From contig NZ_CP162023.1 in assembly GCF_041320275.1 (NCBI RefSeq), positions 4,216,001 to 4,280,000 of the forward strand: a stretch of 64,000 nucleotides of DNA, written 5' to 3'. The position numbers were made by a program, and so were the translations under genes. The DNA is from Mumia sp. Pv4-285. GTDB taxonomy: Bacteria; Actinomycetota; Actinomycetes; Propionibacteriales; Nocardioidaceae. The notes beneath the pieces are model-generated. The model was not told the origin of the DNA, did no database searches, and was given only the letters and a program-made list of their open reading frames with translations. This document shows positions 44,793-52,310 of this stretch, one piece after another. Numbering within the stretch: position 1 is the stretch's first letter; every line of letters begins with the position of its first letter.

Positions 44793-45395
44793 GTGGAGCT
44801 CGCCGAGGTGGTGCGCCGGCGGCGCATGGTTCGTGCGTACGACGGGAACCCGGTACCGCCCGAGGTCGTCGACCGCATGCTCGAGCACGCGACCCGCGCG
44901 CCGAGCGCCGGGTTCACCCAGGGCTGGGCCTTCCTGGTCCTCGACGCACCGGACGACGTCGACCGGTTCTGGGAGGCGACCACGCCTCCGGAGCGCGCGG
45001 CTGCTCCGTCGCGCTGGCTGCGCGGGATGCGGACCGCGCCGGTCGTACTCGTGCCGCTCACGCACAAGGACGCCTACCTCGACCGCTACGCGGAGCCGGA
45101 CAAGGGGTGGACCGACCGCGACGAGGCGCGCTGGCCCGTGCCGTACTGGTACGTCGACACCGGCATGGCTTCGCTCCTGGTCCTGCTCACCGCCGTCGAC
45201 GAGGGTCTCGGTGCCTGCTTCTTCGGGATCCCTCCGACCCGTACGACCGACTTCCGCAGCGCGTTCGGCGTCCCCGACGCGTACGAGCCGTTGGGCGCGA
45301 TCACGGTCGGATACGGCGCCGAGGACCACGAGCCGAGCTCGCGCTCGCGAGGCCGGCGCCCCCGCGAGGAGGTCGTCCACCGAGGACGCTGGTGA
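44793..45395 (+). CDS. Nitroreductase-family flavoprotein
   Basis: 200 aa from GTG 44793, preceded by AGGA at 6 bp; an in-frame ATG at 44754 would overlap the upstream gene. FMN-binding start ELAEVVRRRRMVRAYDGNPV and MLEHATRAPSAGFTQGWAFL, then TGMASLLVLLTAVDEGLGAC, LGAITVGYG. NAD(P)H:FMN oxidoreductase fold, substrate unknown. Confidence 0.9.
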   Translation: MELAEVVRRRRMVRAYDGNPVPPEVVDRMLEHATRAPSAGFTQGWAFLVLDAPDDVDRFWEATTPPERAAAPSRWLRGMRTAPVVLVPLTHKDAYLDRYAEPDKGWTDRDEARWPVPYWYVDTGMASLLVLLTAVDEGLGACFFGIPPTRTTDFRSAFGVPDAYEPLGAITVGYGAEDHEPSSRSRGRRPREEVVHRGRW

Positions 45396-45449
45396 CCCGG
45401 ATCGACCGAACCCCTGGTGTGTGATCCCTATCACGAGTAACCTCGCGCC

Positions 45450-46136
45450 ATGCTGCTCGCAGAGGAATTCTCGCTGCTCGCGCTCGATCCCGAGACCGGG
45501 AGGCTGCGCGGGCCCGACGACCGGGTCACCCGTGCGCTCGCCGGCTCACTGCTTCTCGACCTCGCCCACGCCGGTCACGTCGCGCTCGAGCCGGGCGACG
45601 TCCTGGTGCTCGCCGACACGTCACCGCGCCAGCCCTTGCTCGGCAGCGGCCTGTCCCTGCTCACCGGCCAGTTCCCCGTGACCGTGCGGGACGCGATCGG
45701 GCACCTCGCGTCGACGCTGCGCGAGACGGTGCTCGAGAGCATGGCCGAGCGCGGCATGCTGCGCCGCGAGGTCCACCGGACCCTGGTCCTGAAGATCCTC
45801 GTCCGGTGGTACGCCGCCTCGCCCGACACGAGCGAGTCCGTCCGCGCAGACCTGCAGCAGATCTTCTCGATCGCCGGCGCCGCGCCTCCAGAGGCCGACG
45901 CCGACCTCGAGCCGAGGCCGGCCGGGCTCCTCACGGTGCTCGACGGTGCCGACCTCCTCGAGCTGGTGAGCCCGACCCGACCCGACCGCGAGCAGGTGCG
46001 GTCGTGGTGTGCGACCCCGCGCCCAGGAGCGGGCGACGAGATCCGCTGCGCGGTGCACTCGGCGCTCCGCTCGCTCGAGGGTGGAGCGCACGGCCCCGCC
46101 GCATCGTCCACGCCGTCCCGCGCCACGTCGGTCTGA
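45450..46136 (+). CDS. GPP34 (Golgi phosphoprotein 3)-domain protein
   Basis: 228 aa. MLLAEEFSLLALDPETGRLR and the following helical pattern (AGSLLLDLAHAGHVALEPGD, VLESMAERGMLRREVHRTLV) are those of the GPP34 domain, which binds phosphatidylinositol 4-phosphate in eukaryotes. Bacterial members are common in actinobacteria and have no established function; membrane-lipid association is plausible. Confidence 0.88.
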   Translation: MLLAEEFSLLALDPETGRLRGPDDRVTRALAGSLLLDLAHAGHVALEPGDVLVLADTSPRQPLLGSGLSLLTGQFPVTVRDAIGHLASTLRETVLESMAERGMLRREVHRTLVLKILVRWYAASPDTSESVRADLQQIFSIAGAAPPEADADLEPRPAGLLTVLDGADLLELVSPTRPDREQVRSWCATPRPGAGDEIRCAVHSALRSLEGGAHGPAASSTPSRATSV

Positions 46137-46146
46137 CCCCTCCGGG

Positions 46147-47607
46147 TCAGTCCCGCGAGGCAGCCGACCTCGGGTACGCCCGCGGGCCGCACACGTCGCA
46201 CCCGGGCTGGTGCTCCACCTGGATCGCGTGCTGGCTGGGCACCGTGCGGATCATCGCCCACGCGACCACGCCGCCGAGCGCCAGCATCACCGTGCAGATG
46301 ATCATCGCCTGGTCGAAGCCCGCGTCGAACAGCTCCGGGTCCGACAGCGCACCGCCGACGATGCCCACGATCGGCGGGAGGGCAGCGACCGCCAGCAGCT
46401 GCGCCGTCCGCGCCACGGCGTTGTTGACCCCGGACGCGGTCCCTGCGAGGTGGTCGGGCGCCGCGGCGAGGACAGCTGTCGTCAGCGGCGAGACGAGGAT
46501 CGTGAGCCCGATGCCGAAGACGACGACGCCCGGTGCGACGTCGACGAGGTACGACGCGTCGGGGCCGATCCTCAGCATCAGCAGCAGTCCGGCAGCGGCG
46601 ACGAACGGGCCCACCGTCATCGGCAGGCGCGGGCCGATCCGGGTGCCGAGCCGGCCGGCGGCCGGCGAGAACAGCAGCATCAGGATCGTCACCGGGAGTG
46701 TCGCTGCACCGGCCGCGAGCGGCGTGTAGCCGGCGACGACCTGGAGCTGCACCACCAGGAAGAAGAAGACCGCGCCGAGAGCGCCGTACACGACGAACGT
46801 CACGAGGTTCGCTCCCGTGAAGACGCGGTCGCTGAAGAGTCCGAGCGGCACGAGCGGATTGGGGCTGCGCCGTTCCTGTGCGACGAACAGCAGGAGCACC
46901 ACGAGACCGACGACGGCCAGCCACGTGGTCGACTCGATCAACCCGTATGTCAGCACGGCGAGCCCCCCGGCGGTCAGGGCGACGCCGAGGATGTCGAAGT
47001 GCTCGGGCGCGTCGGGGTCGCGGCTCTCGGGGACGTGGCGGCCGCACACCCACACCACGACCGCGGCGAGCGGGATGTTGAGGAGGAAGATCGCCCGCCA
47101 GCTCACAGCCTCGATCAGCCATCCGCCGAGCAGCGGGCCGATTGCGGTCGCGACGCCGCCGAGTCCTGACCAGGCGCCGATCGCCGCACCGCGGTCCTCG
47201 GAGTCGAACGACGCCGAGATGAGTGCCAGGCTGCCGGGCGTGAGCAGCGCGCCGCCCACTCCCTGGAGGACCCGCGCGGCGATCAGCGTCTCGATGTTGG
47301 GGGCCACACCGCACAGCAGCGACGCGGCGGCGAACCACAGGACGCCGATGACGAACACACGGCGCCGACCCCAGCGGTCGCCGAGCGCGCCGCCGAGCAG
47401 GATCAGCGACGCGAGAGCGAGCGTGTAGCCGTTGACGACCCACTGGAGCCCGCCCACGTCGGCGTCGAGGTCGTCACCGATCGTCGGGAGGGCGACGTTG
47501 ACCACCGTCGAGTCGAGCATCGCCATGCTGGACCCGAGCACGGTGGCGAGCAGCAGCCAGCGACCCGGTGCGCTGCGAAGGCGAAGGGCGGCGTCCACCC
47601 TGGCCAC
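46147..47607 (-). CDS. DHA2-family MFS multidrug exporter (EmrB/QacA type)
   Basis: About 486 aa from GTG 47607 (GTG 47598 possible; no clear ribosome site). Fourteen predicted helices. DHA2 motifs: LDSTVVNVALPTIGDDL in helix 1, LGGALGDRWGRRRVFVIGVL in loop 2-3, AIGPLLGGWLIEAVSWRAIF (motif C region). The C-terminal cytosolic tail contains a C-x-x-C pair (PGCDVCGP). Proton-driven drug or metabolite efflux. Divergent from the Nudix-like gene; convergent with GPP34, 10 bp apart. Confidence 0.92.
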   Translation of the reverse strand: MARVDAALRLRSAPGRWLLLATVLGSSMAMLDSTVVNVALPTIGDDLDADVGGLQWVVNGYTLALASLILLGGALGDRWGRRRVFVIGVLWFAAASLLCGVAPNIETLIAARVLQGVGGALLTPGSLALISASFDSEDRGAAIGAWSGLGGVATAIGPLLGGWLIEAVSWRAIFLLNIPLAAVVVWVCGRHVPESRDPDAPEHFDILGVALTAGGLAVLTYGLIESTTWLAVVGLVVLLLFVAQERRSPNPLVPLGLFSDRVFTGANLVTFVVYGALGAVFFFLVVQLQVVAGYTPLAAGAATLPVTILMLLFSPAAGRLGTRIGPRLPMTVGPFVAAAGLLLMLRIGPDASYLVDVAPGVVVFGIGLTILVSPLTTAVLAAAPDHLAGTASGVNNAVARTAQLLAVAALPPIVGIVGGALSDPELFDAGFDQAMIICTVMLALGGVVAWAMIRTVPSQHAIQVEHQPGCDVCGPRAYPRSAASRD

Positions 47608-47646
47608 GGTACGCAAGCCTGTGGAGTCATGGGGAAGACTGGCGCC

Positions 47647-48189
47647 ATGACGGTACGCACTCCCGACCCGAATCCCGGCTGGCTCTCCGACCACGATCTC
47701 GACGAGACCCGCAACCGCGTCCCGATGCTCTACGTCGAGGCAGTCCCGGTGCGCATGGACCCCGACGGCCTGGTCGCCGAGATCGGACTGCTGCTGCGCG
47801 GCTCCCACACCGGGGTCATGACGCGTTCCTTCGTCTCGGGGCGCGTGATGCACGGCGAGCGCATCCGCGACGCGTTGATGCGCCACCTCGAGAAGGACCT
47901 CGGGCCCACGGCATTCCCGGTCCTACCCGTGAGCACCGTGCCGTTCGCGGTGACCGAGTACTTCCCGTACCCCGGGGCGTCCCAGTTCTTCGACGCCCGC
48001 CAGCACGCGGTCGCGCTCGCCTACGTCGTGCCGGTCTCGGGTGAGTGCCAGCCTCGCCAGGACGCCCTCGAGCTCACCTGGCTCACGCCGGGCGAGGCCG
48101 CGACCGACGCGGTGGCCGCCGAGATGGAGGGCGGGCGCGGCGCGCTCCTGCGCCAGGCCCTCGCGCACCTCGGCGTCCTCGGCGGCTGA
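47647..48189 (+). CDS. Nudix-fold protein, DUF4916-like
   Basis: 180 aa from ATG 47647. Residues about 30-150 follow a Nudix-like beta-alpha fold (MLYVEAVPVRMDPDGLVAEI, SFVSGRVMHGERIRDALMRH, LEKDLGPTAFP), but the canonical Nudix box GX5EX7REUXEEXGU is not preserved: the helix reads SGRVMHGERIRDALMRHLEKD. This is the state of DUF4916 proteins of actinobacteria. Activity uncertain. Confidence 0.75.
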   Translation: MTVRTPDPNPGWLSDHDLDETRNRVPMLYVEAVPVRMDPDGLVAEIGLLLRGSHTGVMTRSFVSGRVMHGERIRDALMRHLEKDLGPTAFPVLPVSTVPFAVTEYFPYPGASQFFDARQHAVALAYVVPVSGECQPRQDALELTWLTPGEAATDAVAAEMEGGRGALLRQALAHLGVLGG

Positions 48190-48195
48190 CGCAGC

Positions 48196-49060
48196 CGGCC
48201 CGCGGGTCGAGGCGGCCCCCAGGCTTCCGCTGGTCGAGGCAGCCCCCCAGGCTTCCGCTGGTCGAGGCAGCCCCCACTTTCGCTGGTCGAGGCGCGAAGC
48301 GATCGAGACCCCGCGACCAGGTCTCGATCCTCCGCTGGCGCTCCGGCCTCGACCAGCGGGAAAGCTTGCTTGCGCTCCGACCTCGACTGCGCCGGTCGAG
48401 GCAGCCCCCCAGGCTTCCGCTGGTCGAGGCAGCCCCCACTTTCGCTGGTCGAGGCGCGAAGCGATCGAGACCCCGCGACCAGGTCTCGATCCTCCGCTGG
48501 CGCTCCGGCCTCGACCAGCGGGAAAGCTTGCTGGCGCTCCGGCCTCGACTTCCGCCGGTCGAGGGAGCCCCCAGGCTTTCGCTGGTCGAGGCAGCCCCCT
48601 GGCTTTCGCTGGTCGAGGCGCCAAGCGATCGAGACCCCGCGACCAGGTCTCGATCCTCCGCTGGCGCTCCGGCCTCGACCAGCGGGAAAGCTTGCTTGCG
48701 CTCCGACCTCGACTGCGCCGGTCGAGGCAGCCCCCCAGGCTTCCGCTGGTCGAGGCAGCCCCCACTTTCGCTGGTCGAGGCGCGAAGCGATCGAGACCCC
48801 GCGACCAGGTCTCGATCCTCCGCTGGCGCTCCGGCCTCGACCAGCGGGAAAGCTTGCTGGCGCTCCGGCCTCGACTGCGCCGGTCGAGGGAGCCCCCAGG
48901 CTTTCGCTGGTCGAGGCAGCCCCCTGGCCTCGGCTGGTCGAGGCGCGAAGCGTTCGAGACCCCGCGACCGGGTCTCGATCCTCCGCTGGCGCTCCGGCCT
49001 CGACCAGCGGGAAAGCTTGCTGGCGCTCCGGCCTCGACCAGCGGGAGCTTGCCGGCGCAG
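48196..49060. repeat. Tandem array of five ~163-bp palindromic repeat units
   Basis: The core GATCGAGACC (last copy GTTCGAGAC) recurs at 48301, 48463, 48627, 48789 and 48952, a period of 162-164 bp. Each unit has a left arm CGCTGGTCGAGGCGCGAAGC-GATCGAGACC, a loop CCGCGACCA and a right arm GGTCTCGATC...GGCCTCGACCAGCGGG that is complementary in its two ends, so every unit can fold into a long hairpin. Between units are degenerate copies of CTGGTCGAGGCAGCCCCC. The array lies between two convergent genes. Long open frames through it in several phases are a consequence of GC content and near-multiple-of-three period, not coding. No unique spacers, hence not CRISPR. Confidence 0.95.
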
Positions 49061-49080
49061 ACTTGACCGGCGAGGGTTTC

Positions 49081-49395
49081 TCAGTGCACGGCCTTCAGCC
49101 CGACGACTCCGCCGATGATCATCGCGAGGAAGACCAGGCGGAGGGCGGAGACGGGCTCGGAGCCGGTCACCATCGCGAACGCGACGGTCAACGAGGCACC
49201 GATGCCGACCCACACCGCGTAGGCCGTGCCGGTCGGGAGGGTCCGCATCGCGATGGCGAGACCGACCATGCTGAGGACGACCGTCACCCCGAAGACGGCC
49301 GTCGGGACGAGTCGGGTGAATCCCTCCGAGCGGCCGAGCGCGGTTGCCCAGACTGCTTCGAGGACGCCGGAGACGACGAGGATCAGCCATGCCAT
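49081..49395 (-). CDS. sugE: SMR-family guanidinium exporter Gdx (SugE type)
   Basis: 104 aa, four membrane helices. The central Glu is in VSGVLEAVWATALGRSEGFT, and the segment RSEGFTRLVPT is the Gdx/SugE signature rather than that of polyaromatic-cation EmrE proteins. The guanidine-III riboswitch directly upstream confirms the substrate by context: guanidinium/proton antiport. ATG 49395 follows AGGAG. Confidence 0.92.
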   Translation of the reverse strand: MAWLILVVSGVLEAVWATALGRSEGFTRLVPTAVFGVTVVLSMVGLAIAMRTLPTGTAYAVWVGIGASLTVAFAMVTGSEPVSALRLVFLAMIIGGVVGLKAVH

Positions 49396-49421
49396 GACGA
49401 GCTCCTAGAGATTGCCTACAG

Positions 49422-49462
49422 GGCGACGTCTTTTCTTCACCGGGTACGTCGTGCTCGTCCGG
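49422..49462 (-). promoter_or_regulatory. Guanidine-III riboswitch (ykkC-III)
   Basis: On the minus strand this 41-nt element begins CCGGACGAG, continues with CACGACGTACCCGG and ends AAAAGACGTCGCC. It matches the known actinobacterial guanidine-III aptamer in length and layout: P1 CCGG/CCGG, P2 CGACGT/ACGTCG, and the conserved ACGAG and GUACCCGG-N-AAGACG pseudoknot strands. The 3' strand ends 26 bp before the exporter ATG, so ligand binding probably exposes the Shine-Dalgarno. Confidence 0.9.
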
Positions 49463-49529
49463 AGCCGGGTGGCTGAGGCCAGAATACCAGGCGTAAGGTA
49501 TCCATATTCCGAGATTGGAGTCTCAACAT

Positions 49530-50732
49530 ATGGATTCGTCGATCGCCGCACCTCCCGTCACGGCGCGCCACTGGAGCATGCTCGCCGTCGCCACGGGCGC
49601 ACAGGTCTCCGGCGCCTGCCTCGCGCACGGAGCGGCCTTCCTCATTCCCACGCTCCAGTCACAGGGACGCTCGCTGTCCACCGCCGGCCTCGTCGCCTCC
49701 ATGCCGTTGATCGGCACCATGCTCACCCTCGTCGTGTGGGGAGCGGTCGCCGACCGGTACGGCGAGCGCCTCGTCCTCATCAGCGGGACCGCCGGCACGG
49801 CGCTCAGCGCCGTCCTTGCAGTCGCTGTCGCCGGCAACCTCGCGGTGCTCTGCGGCGCCCTCCTGATCGCGGGGGCGTTCGCCGCGAGCACGAACTCCGC
49901 GTCCGGCCGCGTGGTCGCCGGATGGTTCCCCCCGCACAGGCGAGGGCTCGCGATGGGGATCCGCCAGATGGCCCAGCCGCTCGGAGTCGGGCTCGCCGCG
50001 GCCACGATGGCTCCGCTGGCCGCCGCCCACGGGATCTCGGCCGCGCTCTGGGTGCCGGCCGCCGCCGCTGCCCTGGCCGCCGCCGCGTGCGCCCTCGTCG
50101 TCGCCGACCCGCCTCGCCCGAGCCGCGCCGACGCGCAGGCCGCCGGGCAGCTCGCCCACCCGTACGGCAACGGCTACCTCGTCCGCATCCATCTCGCGTC
50201 GATGCTGCTCGTCGTCCCGCAGTTCACCGTCTGGACGTTCGCGCTCGTGTGGCTGGTCGGCGATCTGGGGTGGTCGGCCGGGATCGCCGGAGGCCTGGTC
50301 GCGGCTACCCAGCTGCTCGGCGCTGTCGGCCGGATCGGCGCGGGGCAGCTCTCCGATCTCGTCGGCAGCAGGCTCCGCCCGATGCGCTGGGTCGCGATCG
50401 CCGCAGCGTCGACGATGGTCGGCCTCGCGGTCACGGACCGGGTCGGCTGGGACATGGTCGCGGTCGTGCTGCTCGTCGTCGCCACCGTCGTCACCGTGGC
50501 CGACAACGGGCTCGCGTTCACCGCGATCGCCGAGCATGCGGGCCCGTTCTGGTCCGGCCGTGCGCTCGGCATCCAGAACACCGGCCAGTACCTCGCCGCC
50601 TCTGCCGTGCCCCCGCTGATCGGCGGCGCGGTCACGCTGCTGGGCTTCCCCCTGGCGTTCGCCCTGGTGGCCCTGTGCCCCGTCGTTGCTGCACCGCTCG
50701 TACCCGTCGACGCGGAGGCGCCGCTGCGATAG
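49530..50732 (+). CDS. MFS transporter
   Basis: 400 aa from ATG 49530 with GGAG 9 bp upstream. Twelve helices; loop 2-3 motif WGAVADRYGERLVLISGTAG, and STNSASGRVVAGWFPPHRRG with RQMAQPLGVGLAAATMAPL before helix 5, as in nitrate/cyanate- or oxalate-type MFS proteins. Substrate unknown. Divergent from the guanidine-controlled exporter; a short inverted repeat (ATACC-N8-GGTAT at 49484-49501) lies between the two. Confidence 0.88.
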   Translation: MDSSIAAPPVTARHWSMLAVATGAQVSGACLAHGAAFLIPTLQSQGRSLSTAGLVASMPLIGTMLTLVVWGAVADRYGERLVLISGTAGTALSAVLAVAVAGNLAVLCGALLIAGAFAASTNSASGRVVAGWFPPHRRGLAMGIRQMAQPLGVGLAAATMAPLAAAHGISAALWVPAAAAALAAAACALVVADPPRPSRADAQAAGQLAHPYGNGYLVRIHLASMLLVVPQFTVWTFALVWLVGDLGWSAGIAGGLVAATQLLGAVGRIGAGQLSDLVGSRLRPMRWVAIAAASTMVGLAVTDRVGWDMVAVVLLVVATVVTVADNGLAFTAIAEHAGPFWSGRALGIQNTGQYLAASAVPPLIGGAVTLLGFPLAFALVALCPVVAAPLVPVDAEAPLR

Positions 50733-50803
50733 CCTCCTCCCCCACGACCACGCCCGAGCAGGGCCGAGACCGGCGGTTCCCACGTGATCTCCGCGAGCGA
50801 GCG

Positions 50804-52231
50804 ATGAGCGGCCCCGCGCCGTCGACGACCCGGCCCGATGTGACGGACCCTGCTCAGGGGACGCTCCCGTTCGCGCCGGTCCTCGGGCAGTCCCTCGGGG
50901 CCGCGATGCCGGCGTCGATGGCACTGACGATCCCGTTCACGCTCACCGCTGTCGCCGGTCGCGGCGCTTGGCTCTGCGTGGTGATCGCGGGCGCCCTCGT
51001 GTGGCTCGTCAACCGGGCGCTGTTCCAGTTCTCGTCACGAGTGGCGTCCGCGGGCTCTCTCTCCTCGTACGTCGCCCTGGGCCTCGGCCCGGTCGGCGGG
51101 CTGATCGCGGCGGTGTCGCTCGTGATCGGGTACGGCATGCTCGCGAGCTGGTGCATCGTGCGTTCAGCGATCACGGCGACCGAGCTGCTCGACCCGTCCC
51201 GAGCGCCGGGCTCGGTCGGGGTGCGGGAGCTGCTCGTCGCACTAGTCTTCACGGCGGCGTGCGGCGCGGCCCTGGCACTCTCCACGCGGGTGTCGCTGTT
51301 GGTCACGTTGGCGGCCGCGAGCACAGCGCTCCTCGCCGTCCTGGCCCTCGTCGTGACGTCGGTCGCGCGGGCCGGGGTGCCGGCCGCGATGACTCTCACC
51401 CTCGAGGGAGCGGAGCCGGCAGGGATCGCGCGGGGCGTCGTGCTCGCTGTCGCGTGCCTGGTCGGGTTCTCGGCCGCCACGTCCCTGTCCGCCGAGGCGG
51501 CGCGCCCGCACGCGTCCGTCCCCCGCGCCACGTCCGTCGCACTGGCCGTCGTCGTCGCGACTCTCTTCGTCAGTGCCCTGTTCGGGCCAGCGCCGGTCGA
51601 CGGTGTCGGCAGCATGCTCCAGTGGTTCCCGCCCGGCGCGAACCACGACGCGTCGGTCGCGATCGTGCGGGCAGTCCGGCTGCTCTCCTACGTCGGGTGC
51701 GTGCTGGCCGTGTGGGCGGCGCTCGCTCGGCTGACGCTCTCGCTGGCGCGGGATGGCGCACTGCCGGCACGGCTGGGTGCGACCCACGCCCGTCGCGGGA
51801 CGCCGACGGCTGCGGTCGGCGCCGCCACCGCCATGGTGCTCGGACCCTCCGCCGTCGCGTTCCTGGTCGCGCCTGACGAGCGCACGGTCGTGACCGTGCT
51901 GGGCGAGAGCTCGACGGCCGCGCTGCTGATCGCGTTCACCCTCACGTGCCTCGCGGCCACCCCGTTCCTGCAGCGGCGCGGCGCGCTTCGACGCCGCACC
52001 GCGGTCCTGCATGCGGCGGGCGCCACTGCGATGCTGGCGGTTCTCCTTGCGATGACGGTCCAGCCCTGGGGAGGCGAGGGCCACACCACGATGGCGACCA
52101 CGCTGGCCTGCGCAGCGGGAGGTGCGGTGTGGGCGGCGTCGCTCGACCGGCGGCGTCCGTGGGCGTTGACCCGACTGGGGAGCCACGACGATAGGGATGC
52201 GCTGACGGCGGACGAGGTTACCGACCGGTAG
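50804..52231 (+). CDS. APC-superfamily amino-acid/polyamine permease
   Basis: 475 aa, about twelve helices. Helix 1 region FAPVLGQSLGAAMPASMALT, helix 3 SLSSYVALGLGPVGGLIAAV, and helix 6 ACLVGFSAATSLSAEAARPH, the APC pattern with conserved Glu. After a drug-like Ala/Gly-rich middle, the loop LARDGALPARLGATHARRGT is the standard APC cytosolic motif before helix 9. Substrate not predictable. Confidence 0.88.
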   Translation: MSGPAPSTTRPDVTDPAQGTLPFAPVLGQSLGAAMPASMALTIPFTLTAVAGRGAWLCVVIAGALVWLVNRALFQFSSRVASAGSLSSYVALGLGPVGGLIAAVSLVIGYGMLASWCIVRSAITATELLDPSRAPGSVGVRELLVALVFTAACGAALALSTRVSLLVTLAAASTALLAVLALVVTSVARAGVPAAMTLTLEGAEPAGIARGVVLAVACLVGFSAATSLSAEAARPHASVPRATSVALAVVVATLFVSALFGPAPVDGVGSMLQWFPPGANHDASVAIVRAVRLLSYVGCVLAVWAALARLTLSLARDGALPARLGATHARRGTPTAAVGAATAMVLGPSAVAFLVAPDERTVVTVLGESSTAALLIAFTLTCLAATPFLQRRGALRRRTAVLHAAGATAMLAVLLAMTVQPWGGEGHTTMATTLACAAGGAVWAASLDRRRPWALTRLGSHDDRDALTADEVTDR

Positions 52232-52272
52232 TGTTTGGCGTACCTAACCCCTAGGCGCCGCCGCTGTGGGGC

Positions 52273-52291
52273 TAAGGTTCGCTTGACCGTA
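52273..52291. promoter_or_regulatory. Possible DtxR/IdeR-like box upstream of the FeS oxidoreductase
   Basis: TAAGGTTCGCTTGACCGTA matches the 19-bp IdeR consensus at about 12 positions and lies 20 bp upstream of the ATG at 52311. A second partial element (TACCTAACCCC, from about 52240) lies further up. The match is only partial. Confidence 0.25.
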
Positions 52292-52310
52292 CTACCGGCA
52301 GGAGCTGAGC

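Noticed and set aside
48196-49060. CRISPR array
   Set aside because: Period of about 163 bp, no unique spacers, internal hairpins, and no cas genes.
48041-49476. Long ORFs (280-435 aa) in several frames across 48.0-49.5 kb
   Set aside because: They run through the palindromic repeat array in multiple frames at once; absence of stops follows from GC content and repeat period, with no start or codon evidence for coding.
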